Positions 20,908 to 35,133 are shown, counted from the stretch's first letter. The stretch is 64,000 nucleotides of DNA from Hyalella azteca (GCF_000764305.2 NW_025939230.1:62001-126000); one strand, 5' to 3'. Translations and numbers: made by a program. The notes: generated by a model from the letters alone, not told the origin.

Positions 20908-22495
20908 TTTATTTGATCCCACTAACCATTGGTTTTGTTATTCGTTTTCTTTATGTCCTTGAGGAAAAGTTTACTTGTAACCTACAATAAACAATTTTTA
21001 ATCACTTGCGAAGGGCAAGTTTTCACTTCTATGCTCCAATCACATGAAATTTTTGCCAGAATACCTTTACTTGTGCTGGACTTAATTATATTTTGATCAA
21101 TAGTTTTAGATTAGATAAGATATTTTGTCTTGGGATAAGATATATATCCTTGAAGATTTAATGCAATATTATTATTATTTTCTGCAATTTCACGTTATTT
21201 TTACCAGATATGAGGGTTTGGGCTCTCATTTCAACTTGAAATAAAAATAAAACCATGGTATTATAACTGTACTGAATTAACTGAAATCCCCTAAACCTTT
21301 TGGTGGTAAGTGGCCACATGTGATCACTTCAAATATTCTCCAAATACATCCCACAAAAGAACGCAGTAATTGTTTTGGGTTATGTTTTCATATTTCTGCC
21401 TGTTGCGGAATATTTATTGCTTTTCAGCTCAACTGTTGTCTATGGCAGGATTAATTGAATACGCGTGCATCAGGTTTCATTTTTTGCTTCATATTCCCAG
21501 AAGACACGGTTTCTGGTAAGAAACCGGTACAAATACAAAATTTATTAAAAGAAAAAAGGTTATTGAATTTATAAACAATATTCGAAAATATTCAAGTAAT
21601 TACTAAGGTTTTCTAAAAAAAAACAAAGAAATGTTCAAACATGAGAACTAAGCTCACCAAAATTAGTTCCTGATCTAAGTTCGGTCTGTACTCCGCAGCA
21701 GACAGATGACGAATGAACGAAAATGTTTCTCAAGACCAGGGAATTAAGCTACTATCCTAAGACAAATGTTGCGTTCACAACAACATTGTGCCAATCACCT
21801 GTCATCTGACCAGTATTCCATAGCTAACATTATCCCATAACCTTTCCGAAATTTTAAATCTGAGCTTTTAAATAATATTTTTGACTCGCAGATTAAATTT
21901 GCCTCTCTTTTCGCAGTTTTTTAAAAGACAGACGGAAGGGACAATATGACTTGAACTAATTAATGCAACTTGTTGAAATTGAATCAATTAGAAGTTAGTT
22001 AATAACTCATTACATTTGAATATTTAAATTTGAACTATATCAAAATTCTTGTGGATGATGACCATATTTAATAAATTTCCAACAGCGAATAGCTCCTCCA
22101 ATATCTAATTTTAGAAAATGTATGCAAAGAAAATTAATTCTTAAATGTTCCTACTTTCGTGAACTTATTTAAAAATTTGAATATATGCATATTGTCAGGT
22201 GTGCCCGCGAAATAGTTGAAGACAAGAGCCAAAATTTGCTTGCACTTGATTCCTCTTAACGAAAGAAAATGTTGTCTAAAATTACATTGTATCGCGACCA
22301 GTTGAATTTAAAATCGATTGATATTCTTTCAACGGAAAGCCAAATATTCAAATTATTCTTTCTTCCTTAAAAAGTAAAAATAAACTAGCAGCAGATTTTC
22401 GTTTCCCCCGAGCCATGAACTCCGGCAGCAGTCTTCACGGCTGAGTTGATGAAGTGTTTCAGTTTGCGTTGATAAATATTTGGTAAAGAATCTTA
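20908..22495. other. AT-rich non-coding stretch
   Basis: I see no gene, tandem array or element in this stretch. Confidence 0.5.
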
Positions 22496-22556
22496 ACATC
22501 CGATGTATGTATTGGGATGTTACATATGTATTATGTAACATCCGATGTATAATATA
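22496..22556. repeat. Perfect 12-bp hairpin within a short direct repeat
   Basis: GGATGTTACATA at 22515-22526, loop TGTAT, then TATGTAACATCC at 22532-22543, an exact inverted repeat. AACATCCGATGTAT also recurs directly at about 22496 and 22537. This structure is typical of a very small foldback or a MITE remnant. Confidence 0.9.
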
Positions 22557-25500
22557 ATATGCATTATAGGAGCCTATAAAATTATAGTTCTGCTCTTTTT
22601 CACGCAAAGAAAAGATAAAGTTTCCTATTTATAGCATTTCGATATACAATAAAATTTACTGTCGAGTTCACACTGCAAATTTTTAAACTTGCTAAATTAG
22701 TTCAAGACGTATCAACTTGAGATATACATATTTTCGATTCTCAAGCCAAAAGCTATAAAAACTAGAAATTATTGTAAATTGTTGCATTTTATTTTTATCA
22801 CAATTTGTGTTTTATTGCGTGCCATATTTCGGCGATAACTTGGCGAGATGCTCCATAACAAAATGAAAGAGTTTACCCTCTCAACTTGGAAGTTTTCTAT
22901 CAGGATTCTGACCGCCATAAAAAATGCATCATTTGACGTTATCCGAACAATGACTGCTGAGTTTTATCTGCAGGGACAAATGTCAATTCATAAATTAACA
23001 ACGAAATTTATCCATCGTTTATAAGCTTATATGAGATAGAATTTTTTTAGATAGAATGATTTATTTAACTGTAATTCATAACGCTGATTAAATTTGACCT
23101 ATTAAATTAACTGCTATGTATACTATACGAAAAATAAAAAAAATTGTATTTCAAATACAAATTACTAATAATTAGATAAGCGCAGCAATAAAACTGAATT
23201 AAGTCAAGATATGGTGATCAATAATAGTCCATAACCCAACAGGTAATGTTTTTATGGATTTAACTGAGTAAAAAGTTTTTCGTGTGCTTTTTTTATTCAC
23301 CTAATTTCAGCAAAGGCGGGCAGAGCTAGACAACTAGTCGGCCCCAGATAATTAAATATTAGGACGCATCTCCGTAGACTTTTATCATTAACTCCAAAAT
23401 TTTCCCGTGCGTTTAAAGCAGATGTAGTAAATTCTGTCCTGATGCGGGATATAAAGAGATTCCGAGTGGTTTGCAGTGTGCCATAGTAAAAGCGGTTTCC
23501 TGTGGACATTTTCTATATTGGGTAAGCGAGGTAACATAAATGAAATTATAAAGTTAAAGTGTATTAGGAAAGAGTATAAGTTTACATCTTGAAGAACCAT
23601 CATTTACGACGTAGTGTTAAAACTTTTCGAAACTGTGGGCCTTGGCTTGGTTCTTGAAAATAGTTTATCTTACTCTATTATATTTTATAATTTTACTTAC
23701 GGTACATCTATTACAGAGTACACTATATCTTTCTCACTCCACTTCATCGCCAGAATAGAGAATATAAAAGTATAAATTTTCACTATCGGTGCTTTTCACA
23801 ATACCGGTAAATGCTTCAAGTTTGAAGGAATTTATTTCATCAGCTAAGCAATACGAAATTTTCAGTAGGATCCATCAATATGGAAGTGTTCAACTGCAAT
23901 TAGAAATTTTAAATTTTCTAAGATCAGTTAATAAATTTTTCTAATTTATCGCTCATAATTTCAGGACAAAAGCTTAAATTTAATTGCTTTGAACCTCTAG
24001 CGGAAAAACATAGAAATAAGCAGTAATTCATATCTCTGGAGCCATCAAAAGAAATTATGAATTATTCTGAGAAAAATTCTCTCATTTGTATTTTCCAAAA
24101 TTTTGCATACATCTAGATGTAAATCGCAGTTAAAGAATTCGTTGAAACAGTCAATACTCTGAAAAGGTGAGACGAATCAATTAATTTAACTTAAATCTAA
24201 ACATTTGTATTTAAAGGGAAACTATATAATTTGAAATCAATTAAATTTTATAAAATGTCTCCAGTTAAATGATTAGATATTAACACTTAAATCTTATAGA
24301 AAAATGAGAAAAAAAGCATCCATTTCGTCATCTGATTCTAAACTTTCATCTCAATATTCATTTTCTTATTTATGGACATGGTAGGGGGTGCAATGGGCAG
24401 CAGATAATTAGTGCTTGGCATAGGATGATAACGTAGCCATGAACTGGAGAACCTGGTGGGCTGTTTTAGGAGAATATTTAAATTGACCATATATAGTCAC
24501 TTGCCTGCTTGCCGGGGTTAATATATCTAAATAACGGAAGTTTGAACGAACAGACGTTATTTGATTTCGTTGACCAGCATTCAGGAAAATAATTATATTC
24601 ATGGATATGGAACGATATTACATCGCCGCACTCCGTTCCATAACCGAAATAGGCGCGAATAGCCGCGAAGTTTTTCAATTAATTAACCTAGGTTAATTTC
24701 TTCACTCTTTGCAGTTACCAACAGTGAAAGATTCATGCGATTTTCACTTTCGTAATTTTTTGAGCTCATATTAGTAATAAGAACTTATATCCACGACACT
24801 CGGATGCAATATTGAAATATTCGGATAGCTGAAAAATTAAGTTTTTTCGCCATAGTTACCCAAAGCGTGCGTACGTTTGATGACTCTCGCTGGAATTGCG
24901 CCCGGCTGTTGACAAGGCGCTTCAACGCCCCGATTGGAAAAGGAGAATTTTAATTCCGCAGCCATTGATGATTGGGAACGCTTCTCACTTATCATGACAA
25001 TATCGTTACGCTTATGCATTTGAGGTAAAATAAATGTTTGCTTTCACCGCTTTTCGCGAAATAACGGGCAGCTAATTAATGGATCAAGCGGAAATTTGGT
25101 CGCAAAGCATAAAATAAATGGGATATTTTTTATCCAGGTTTCCATTATTCCATTACTGAAAACAGATCGTTTTATTTTATTGGGTGTGGTTTCTTCCTAC
25201 CAGTGTTATAAATCTCTCATAATTTAGTATATATCAGTCTATTATCTGTTGACTGATCTTTCTCTTGTTATAAATTTCCTTGTAATTGATCAAATAGCGA
25301 GGTAGATAATATATTTAGTTTAATTTAATTCTACGATAGAAATTGTTTATACGCTGAAAATAAGGCGGTCAAAACTAAAAGAATTTTCTGAATAACTCTA
25401 AAAATTCTCAAACAATTTAAATGTAACCAAATTGTATTCATTATTTACGCATATGAAAACATTTTCCCAACAATAAACTCCCAGAATATTACTCAGGCTC

Positions 25501-27500
25501 AAAGGATTACTACAATAATTTATTTCATGTGCCAGTCACAAAGTTTAAAAATAGTTATTTTTTCCGGTTAGCCTGAGCAAATGGATGTGGTCGCGAGAAA
25601 ACTTTTTCATTTACCAAATGGGAATCAATATCGGCCAGTAGTCTCCCTCCAGGATTAAATATTTTTCTTCTGTGGGATTGTGTTTGAAAATATTTCAAGA
25701 CTGCGAAAAGTAACAGGCAAAATAATCTGAATTACAACTATTTATTTTAAACTTCCATAATAGGAGGTCAAGAATATCAAGAGATATCACATGAAAATGA
25801 GGTAATAGTAGTGAAAAATTCTTTAAAATGCGTAGTAGTAGATTTTACGTCTGGCGATATAGCGACAGTGGCAACGTCAGCATATGAACTGTTACTAGTA
25901 TAAAATTGATAAATCAACGATGATAAGGGAAAATCTTGAAGTTACTGTAGACTCAAGGATGATCTGTTCCGTATTTTCGCTTCACGTCTCTTCCCAACGG
26001 TATTTTTAATAACAGAGGTACAATGGTCTTGCATCAACGTCACACCTCGGTAGGAAAATCAACAGCAATATTTCCCCTTCACATTTAAATTGGAAAGACG
26101 GAAACTCCCATACGAAATCCTCTGCGCTGAGAGCTCGCGAGCCTAAAACGTGTTTCTTTCGCCCGAATCCCGCATTTTTCTTTAGGCAGTCTGAAGGAGT
26201 CGGAAATTGTGGCACGAGCCCCAAATTTTTTTTTCGGGCCCCGACGAAAGTGTTCGGTGTTGCTGGTCAGAAAGCTTAGCCATGTCGGGCGTTTAGCCGT
26301 TTTTTATATCATCGAAGACGCGGCTGGGATGCGTTGCTTCCGTAGCATCGAAGCCACGGCTGTAAATTCAAACTTTTAAGTCTACTATAACATGAGAGAA
26401 ATGGTGAAGATTCCGATCGTGCCAGAGATGGTTCGGCTCTAGCGTTGGAAGATACGGTGAAATACTATGAAAATTTGAACTTGGAAGTATGTATTCAGCT
26501 CTACGTAGCACCGAAAGGGCAGATAAAGGCTTCATTGCAAAATGAATGAAATTAAAAATAAGTGAATTATAAAAGCTGCTTTGATTTTGCAACTTTTTGC
26601 CTATAATGAGCTTCTACGAACGCAAAAACTGCGAAGTCTTGGATAACATTCTCGTAGCATAAAATTTAGCAAATCTCAATTATGGTAGTAGCTTTAGTTT
26701 ATAGGCAGTTTTAGCCGGTAATGCGAAAGTTTAAATTGCTGGGTGACAGATGGACAAAAAATATGAGAAAATGTTCGAATAATAAAACTGGCAAAGAATT
26801 TCTGTACAAAGGATGAGCATGAAAGGTTAAATCCTCGATTGGAAAATGAATTTTCTTTGAATTGGAAAATTGAAGGCATTTTTTTATACTGTGAAATCAA
26901 AATTTGTGTATATTATTTGTTCTAAATAATTGAGATGATGAATATGAAATCCAGTAACTATCCTAAGTTATTATTTATATCATTATATGATATAATTAAA
27001 CGCCTTAGAAAGGGAACTTCTGAGCGAAAGTGAGACAGATTGATCTGCTACTTGCCAATTCTCAGTATGATGATTTACGATTATTTTTTTCGAGCAAATA
27101 AATTGAACAATTTAAGTAAATTTTATTCCCTATCTATTGATATCTTAAAATAGGTTAATAAAAAAACCTAACCTTAAAATAAGTGTTAAAGTAATAATAA
27201 TAATTTCCATTGAGAAATTGATAAGGAATTAATAATTCAAATTGAGGAACATCCCAATAGGAAATATAATTAAAATTTAGGCCGATTTTTTTAGAATGAG
27301 ACTTTTCAATGCTCAAAATTGTGCCTCAAAACCACATTTTCTGGAGCGTCGCGTCGTCATCGAGCGCAAAGTTCCCGATAAAACAAGTTCCATTCGGCCG
27401 ATTACTGATTGCATGCCTATTGTATTCGGTCGTATACTGATGAAATATTTTATATTTTGTAACGCGATTCAGCGATATACTGATTTTGTCGGTACAATGA
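22557..27500. other. Long AT-rich non-coding stretch
   Basis: No gene is supported across about 5 kb. Two overlapping minus-strand frames at 23297-23603 and one at 26006-26224 sit in slightly GC-richer DNA but match no family I know. At 24837-25019 a minus-strand ATG frame of 60 codons is open without motifs. No array with clear period was found. Confidence 0.5.
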
Positions 27501-27880
27501 TTATTATATACGTAAGATATTCTGCTTAAAATGGTTATATACCTATAATATTGGGCTGTATACTGAAGTATGTCCCTAAGATATTGTGCTTCAAATAATT
27601 ATATACCTAAGATATTTGGTTCTGAACTGAATTATGTCCCTAAGATATTGTGACTAAAAATGATTATATACCTAAGATATTGGGCTGCAAACTGAATTAT
27701 TTACCTAAGATATTGTGACTAAAAATGATTATATACCTAAGATATTGGGCTGCAAACTGAATTATTTCCCTAAGACATTGTGCCTAAAATAACTATATAC
27801 CCAAGATATTGGGCTGCGATCTGAATCTTGTCCCTAAGAAATTGTGTCTTAAAATGATCATAAAACTAAGACATTCGTCT
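27501..27880. repeat. Tandem array of 64-65-bp dimers made of two ~32-bp half-units
   Basis: CCTAAGATATTGGGCTGCAAACTGAATTAT (type A) alternates with CCTAAGATATTGTGACTAAAAATGATTATA (type B). Type A phases lie at about 27542, 27606, 27671, 27736 and 27800, and type B at about 27575, 27638, 27704, 27768 and 27834. The shared CCTAAGATATTG start shows that A and B are diverged copies of one ~32-bp monomer, now amplified as a dimer. Confidence 0.93.
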
Positions 27881-28379
27881 CCTAGAGCTGGCAGTAGAGA
27901 CAAGAGCAATCACACAGAGACCACAATTTCCTCCTAAAAACCTGCTCGAAAGATAAAGAATTTTGCGACTTGTCGAAAGTTAGGCCTCTCTTTTTGGCGG
28001 CTCAGTAAAATATCGCAGCCATGTACAGGCGAGAGACAGGCGCTGTAAATTTAGGTCTCGGTCCCGATTTAAAGAAGCTCATACAAAAAAATTGAGTTGT
28101 GGTTTAAACTCCTCTCGTAAATGGGGCCTAGTAGAAATCAGACATAATTAAGTTAGCCTTACAGATTTAGGTGAAAAGTTTTTGTTTAATCATTGAACTG
28201 ATTTTCAATAATCATTTCTAGGACATGAATCTGGTTCTCACCGCGATACATGACTCTACTGAAAGTGCAGCCCTCAAAAAATATTAGTAAAATGGTTTGG
28301 CAAAATGGGATTTTTTGGGGTGGCATTCCTTAGCAGAAGGAGGAGCTTTTTAAAGCAAATTTCCTCCAGACAGTTCAGA
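27881..28379. other. Non-coding spacer
   Basis: No gene is supported. A few GC-richer patches (27880-28080) carry no motif. Confidence 0.45.
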
Positions 28380-28982
28380 CGTATAACACATTTCCCAAGG
28401 TGATTCTAAGCAGCCAATTTACTCGCTCTCCACATTTGCTGACATTTTTCAGTTCAGCAAGTCAATACCATGACTAAGGCGCGTTATGCAACAGCCAGCT
28501 TATTTGCTCGGTATGGATTGCATTTGCCAAAAATATTTGACAGTTCCGCAGGGCACTGCTTGGACTAAGGCGCTATGGAGCAGCCAGCTTAGTTGCTCTT
28601 TATGCCTGGCATTTGCCGACAATATCTGACAATTCCGCAGGACACTGCCTGGACTAAGGCGTTATGCAACAGCCAGCTTAGTTACTCTTTATGCTCTGCA
28701 TTTGCCGACAATATCTTACAATTCTGCAGGACACTGCCTGGACTAAGGCGTTATGCAACAGCCAGCTTAGCTGGTCTTTATGGCCTGCATTTGCCGACAA
28801 TATCTTACAATTCTGCAGGACACTGCCTGGACTAAGGCGTTATGCAACAGCCAGCTTAGTTACTCTTTATGCCCTGCATTGGCCGACAATATCTTACAAT
28901 TTCGCAGGACACTGCCTGGACTAAGACGTTATGCAACAGCCAGTTTAGCTGGTCTTTATGGCCTGCATTTGCCGACAACGCG
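28380..28982. repeat. Minisatellite, 89-bp unit, about 6 copies
   Basis: GACTAAGGCG recurs at 28473, 28564, 28653, 28742, 28831 and 28920; after the first step of 91 the period is exactly 89. Each unit includes GCAACAGCCAGCTTAG, TTTATG, GCATTTGCCGACAATATC and GCAGGACACTGCCTG. A strongly diverged unit lies upstream of 28473. Neighbouring inner copies differ at few sites, so the array is fairly young. Because 89 is not a multiple of 3, the same peptide appears in all three plus frames, which are artefacts of the repeat. Confidence 0.96.
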
Positions 28983-31150
28983 GCCCATTTTAGGCGCGTC
29001 TGATCTTCCTAAGAGGCTGGGGTTTGAGCGTAAAAATGGCCATGATAGCCACCGTCGATCTCCAGATCAAGTCGTGTGTCACTTTGATGAACGACTTCTT
29101 TTTAAGCTAAAGTACGAGTGGGACTTTTATGTTCTTTACGCACGTGCCTGCACTTGTTTATTAATGCATTTGCAACTACTTTCCCACATACTAAAATAGC
29201 TCAAAATTTAAATTTTCCAATTAGCCTTGAATTTAGTCAAAGGATTTTCATATTTTATGTCTATTAGTAGGTAAATATCTAACAGCGCGGGGAATAGTTC
29301 CAGTCAATAATCGCATTACCTAAAGACAATAAAGGTGACAACTTTTTTTTAATATATATAGCCCTAATTGAATCCACATGCGGCTTCATGGAATGATTTA
29401 GAAATAAAATAAGTTTTGTAGCTCGTAAATCTTCTGTTTGATGTCGATGTATCGTGCAGTAGGACTAAATTTTTATCAGTTCTCTTTATTTTTTAAGGGT
29501 GTTTCTTCGTACTTTATTATGTTTTATATTTCATTAACAATATGTACATACCTATTTATGCGAGTGGCGGTATTTTGTAGGTGTTCTAACGTTGATGTAT
29601 ATATTTTTAGCGCATATCTGCAATACTTATTGTTTTGCAATATTACCGGTACCTGAAATTTTATTATTAATGGCATGGCTCGGCTTTACAATCATGATGG
29701 CTCGTAAAACGGGGTTCGAATTAAAAATTTAATTCAAATTGATTGAAAGTTAAAAGGCAGTTTGTTTTAAAAATTAAAAACATCTTAATCACTATCAATA
29801 ATTGTTTACAAATAATAAAATATTTAATGTTCCTCCAATTTAAAAAAAAGCACATTGTAGTTAACGCAATGTTGCTACAAGTACGAAGTATCATGTGTTT
29901 ATATACTAAATAATCATAATTTAAAACAAGTAAGTAAAGTAAAAGTATTTTAAATATAAAGTCACTGTTATGATGAGAAATTCGCTGATAAATATGAATA
30001 TTTATCAATCGGGTTATTTTCCCACAAGATTAAATACAGTAATTATTTCCGGATAATTTCTCCATGGTCCTGTATTACTCTACACAAGTAGCGCGATCAC
30101 ACAAATAAAGTTGGGCTGTTACTTGATGCCTTGCTCGGTCTGTTTTAATTACAGCTTTCCTGTTCATTTTCGGGCACCATAAAGCTGTCAACATCATGCT
30201 CGAATTTTAATTTGCGTAAGTGCACCGCACCTGAGAATGTGAATATTGTGAACCATGCCTTAAAATCCTATGCTGAATTGAAGAGAAATTAAACTATAGT
30301 AAAGGTACTTGGACTAGAGAGTTAGGGGAAAGATTTTCCCTGCAAAAGAAATGAAAATACTTACATATTTTTTTTTACAGTTCTGTGCCTCAGTTCTGTT
30401 ATGGTATTCATTATTTAATCTAACTAGTTCATTAATTTGTTCACAAATTATTATAGGAGAAAATTAGTAAAAAGAAAATAAGAGATCTGTCAGATAACTT
30501 GTCGGAGGCTTGCTCCAAGTTTTCGGCGTAAGTCTAACCAATCTCGTCATTCACCTTACTGTAAATCATGTTCCAAATTTCTCCTCTGTAGTTGCGAGTA
30601 ATTTGGATTTACAATGTGGTGAGAATTTCAAAAGTGCAAGGTTATAATTTAGGTGATTAAGTAGCCTTCAGAATTGGAATTCGGCCTGAGCGTTCGCTTG
30701 AGATCTTCTGTAATCTCTCATAGACTCTCATACACAATCTTTTGTGAAGCGTAGAGAAATAAGAATAAAAACTGTTATATATTACAATTCTGGAAAATCC
30801 TCTTGCGTTGACTTGACTAATTTTGATTTATGAATGAATTTCATTTCAACACTCGAAATCAAAACAGTCGTTATTATTACAAGCATGATTAAGAGTTTCA
30901 TTGCTTGATGTGATTGTAAATTTGAACTAATTCAATCCCCCCATGTGGAAATTATTATGACATTTAATTCGGCTCATGCTCGACAATCATCCAATTAACA
31001 AATTGATCATCATCATTTCTTGCGAAATTTTAAAATTAATTCTCATACATATGAAACAGAGTTGCATTGACTCAAGGAAGCATCTATTGTGCATGTTTGT
31101 TCCTTCCCATGCATCACTCGAACCTGAAATCGAAAGCAGATATGAGCGGT
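28983..31150. other. AT-rich non-coding stretch
   Basis: No gene is supported. A B-box-like GGGGTTCGAATT at about 29711-29722 stands alone without an A-box. Confidence 0.45.
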
Positions 31151-31495
31151 TCACTCCTTGACGAGCGGTAATTGTCGATGCGCGCAGCCGTTCAGGATAG
31201 TGATACTATAAATACTATTTTCTCTGCATACACTACCGGCACTACCTCCAATTGTTAACATCAATGTTAAATTTTCTTCTACCTCTATTGACAAACACGG
31301 TAGGATGCAACCTCGGTATAACGATACATCTTTCCGAGCCTCAATGTACCCACCGCCGACGCAGTCTTCCTCAAGTTGTTTCTTGGCAAGAAAAAATTTC
31401 ACCGAGCATTTGTTGACCAGCGTTATAGGAGACTCTTGACTTGATGGCTGGCAATCGTTGGGAAAAGGTCCTGGCATGTCTATAACCAGCGGCAC
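31151..31495 (-). other. Unrecognised open frame of about 114 codons (possible exon)
   Basis: The minus-strand frame is open with balanced codon use and a fairly high GC level. Its translation includes Gly-rich and Cys-containing segments (IGGSAGSVC, CVGGGYIEARK) but no domain that I can name. The frame limit starts at GTG and the first ATG is six codons in. A stop lies just upstream, at 31502-31504. Without homology I cannot tell an exon from a relic of a mobile element. Confidence 0.2.
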
Positions 31496-34052
31496 GCTCC
31501 ATCACTTGCTCCTTGCACCTCGGCAATCCAAGTGCTGCTAAATCTAAATTTCAGTGCGGCCTGCAACCTCAGCAAAGACCTTGTGATTCTTTTCTTTTTT
31601 AGTGAACGGTTGTGCTGAGCTGAGGAGTGAGTTCTGGATTGTACTCAAACTTGTCGCTTATCATGCCATGCTAGTTAGTATCAATAGTTTTTTTTTATTG
31701 AAAGGAGCTCGGAAATGCAATCCTTTTTCTAAAATCTTTTCAATTTTTCGTTAAATAATTATCATATTCTATCGATTGAGGGAAAATGATGCCTTGCTCT
31801 TTTGTAGTAAACGACGTTGCGTCAAGTTTACTTGCAAAAACTTGTGTATAATAATAAAAATGCTCCTCTAAAGCTTTGATACTGATAAAAATCGCATGAA
31901 CCAAAATGTTGCAGACAGCTTCATTTAGGAGCGATGCGTGTCTCATTCGATAGCCGTGCAAATTATCTCTACTCAAAAGTCTCCTCTCTCGAAGATATAA
32001 AATCCTCTCACCGCTTGTGAAATCTCATAGAAACACTCATTAAAAACTTCACAAAGCTATAATTACACAGCAATCAATTGAAGCGATTTTCTGACTCGCA
32101 ATAAAACATTTAATGAACAATCTAATTTATACGAAACTTATTGTAAAAATACTGCACATGTGGGCCCGTTTGCAGTTACGTGCACTAAATTTGATAACCA
32201 TTGCTCTACGCGACACTGCATTCACAACAAAATTTTCTTCCTTTACGTGCTTATAATTAAATAATGAAACGAGTCTGGATTTGAGCGGGCCTAGCCGTAT
32301 TTATTTTCTCGCCTACGTCCTACCAATATATGTTGGGGTCTCGGCTCGTAAATTCTTTGAGCTCGGTGAACACTGCAGGTTTTTTGGTCAGGTTTCGTTG
32401 ATATAAGAAGGATATTGCATGTGCACCCGCAGCCATTATGCCTTTATTTCGGGACATAATAAATCCTGCGGAATTTATGCACGACAGCCATGTTGTTGGA
32501 TGGAGCTAATAGGAAGATGCCCATAAACACGACATTGTTGTCCTACTAACGCCGCCTGCTTCATGGCTTCCATGATGTTTTTTATGAGAATTTTTTATTA
32601 CTATTTAATGTTAGACCCATTTCTTTCTTCATGAGCGAGGACGAACTTTTTTGGCTTTTCTTCGGATATATCTTGATAGAAAAAATTAGGAGATTAGGCG
32701 ACCATCTTGCCAACGGAAGGGATTATTAATAATCTTCAGTTTTTTATATTTCTAGGCAACTCAAAAACTCGTATTCTTTGTTTTGTGCTCAGAAAATACT
32801 TAATTATGTTATAAACCTCCATCAGTCGGAACCAGATAAGTCAACACACTTTTATTGGCTTTACATCTCGGCGAGCATTCGAGCCTTAGCGAAGCTTGCA
32901 AGCAAGTAATCACAGTAACAACAGTAACCCCATACGCATAAAATAGAAATAAAAAGACTCCGGGAAGATCGCGGTCGATGCATAATGAATTGACAGTCAG
33001 AGGCTACGGCCAAATGGACATCAGAAACCAGTTTAGCTGAGTCAGGATCTCTGCCGCGATCAGGCTCCTAGCTCACCAAGACAGAATCCTGCGTCAAAGA
33101 ACAAAGGAAACCAATTTCTTATTTGATATGGAAAACTAAAAAAATTTTTCAGTTGGTTTTGGAAAATAGCGGAAGAAAATAGTCGCCAGGAAAGGAAGTA
33201 CAATGGGAATTTCGGTGATTATTTTGAATTTATATTCATATTAACAATGAATTTCCCAATGTATTTCTTCAATTTATTTCGAAGAATTTTTTTTAAATAT
33301 TTGCGAACCAACGAACCATCGGCACGTGGCTAAGAATAATTCGTTCCTGATTTCCAACCGGATGCTAATAATTTTTTTTAACGATCCAAATGTTGAAAAA
33401 ATATTTTACTGGAGGAATATTTCAAGTCTGAAAATATTTTCAATTTTTTATCGATCAACAAGAATAAAATAGCGATAGTTTTAAAGGCATTATCAATTTC
33501 GTTATTATTATTATATTGTTATGATTTACTGGTTTATTTAATTTAAGGTATAAAATACTCAGAAATATTTCAGAAATAACCAATTGCAGAAAACACTCCT
33601 GCATGAGAGAATGAGGCAGAGTTTTCGTTCTTCTCATCATTTTGCGGATCCTTAAGCTACAAAATCACCAAAAATCTCAAACTAATTGGATATTGTATGG
33701 TAACTTTAATGATTCTGTTATACTCCTGTGTGCAAACTTGGTCAGCACGCTTTGTCCTGATGCTACAACAGCAACTTCAAAATTTGAGCCGACCAGCTCC
33801 AAAACAAAGGCGTTTTCAGCCCACGCTTGTTGCTGTACAGAGGGAAGTTTACAAAAGACTTCGTCGCACCACTTTTGATACTCGTATATGAGCTAAAATC
33901 TTCGTCCGAATTTTTTTCGAAAATAGTAAATAATTCTGATATGCAAAATAGATAATATTCTTTCCCAACGTATATTTTAGTTCATTTTTAAATAATATTT
34001 TTTGCACTTATTACTTGTAGTAGAGTCTGTTGAAGTTTCATTAAAACTTTTT
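31496..34052. other. AT-rich non-coding stretch
   Basis: No gene is supported. Two overlapping plus frames at 33642-33891 are open in a slightly GC-richer segment but carry no motif. Confidence 0.5.
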
Positions 34053-34073
34053 ATTATTTGTTTTACAAATAAT
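34053..34073. repeat. Perfect 9-bp hairpin
   Basis: ATTATTTGT at 34053-34061, TTT, then ACAAATAAT at 34065-34073. The sequence is AT-only and an ATTATTTGTA word recurs about 45 bases later, so this may be simple-sequence noise. Confidence 0.7.
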
Positions 34074-35133
34074 TGATTTGTTGATTTCAATTCATTATTT
34101 GTATAATTGATTTGTAATATCCGTTGATCGTCATTAACGGGATGGTGATAAGTAAATGACGACACAGATATATTTGGTCTCTTATATAATTCATAAGGAA
34201 TTTGCTAAGAAATAACTGAATCGGATTTCATAATAGATAATTCTTCAGTAAATAATAACAGGCAGCCTTCCACTCCTGAGGTTTAAAGTCAAGATAGGAA
34301 ATGCATTTTATTACGTAGTTCACTTCATTTTTAGTTATAATATAGTTTTCCATCAATTTTGCATTGAATTATTGAAGCGTTAAAAAATGAACTTAAGATA
34401 AATTACCTCTGGACGAAAAATCCTCGCTCGAATTAGAAGTATTAACAAATTTTCTATCAGAAAATTCCTTGGATATCGCCTGCAAAACTCAACTTTGAAA
34501 AAATGTCCCTTGATAATTTATGAACAATTCACTGCTAAGAATTTATCCAACACCGTAGATAATTCCATAAGTTATAAATCCCACCAAATTTACAAGGAAA
34601 CAAATGCGTTACAATTCACCAACAAAGGCTTTGAATCTTCCGTCCGTAAATCATGTCGAGATAAATCCCTTAAACCTTTTTCTATTCGCCATTCAAAAGT
34701 TGAAGGGAACAACACATAAGTCCTGGCATACGTCGCTTCAGATTTGAAAGGCCTGAGTCGAAGAAACCATGATTTGTAGGAGTTATTTATAAGGGCGACT
34801 TGGACGTAGAGATATGAAGGGCTGTTTATCGAAGTCGTCCCTTAATTCCGGACTGATCGAAGTCCTGTTCTAAAAGGGGTCTCCTTGGTAGTTGTCAGGG
34901 GATGTAATTTGTGTAGAGCTTTAAATCCTTCATCTTAAGATTAGTGATCTTCTTCCGTGCTATTCGTATTAAGAGGCCTAGTAACGATGGTTTGTTATTT
35001 TGTCTACAGAGCCATTGACTGTTGTCTATGTCAATTTTTACCATAGTCATTGTTATTCGAATTCATAAGACAGGTTGCAATAATTACCACTAGCAAATAA
35101 TTTAAAACAGGCCATCGTGCCGTATTTTGATAG
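34074..35133. other. AT-rich non-coding stretch
   Basis: I saw no motif, repeat or element worth naming. Confidence 0.45.

Noticed and set aside
28593..29199. Three overlapping plus frames with the same repeated peptide
   Set aside because: They arise from the 89-bp array, which shifts frame at each unit. The non-repeat tail after 28983 has no motif.
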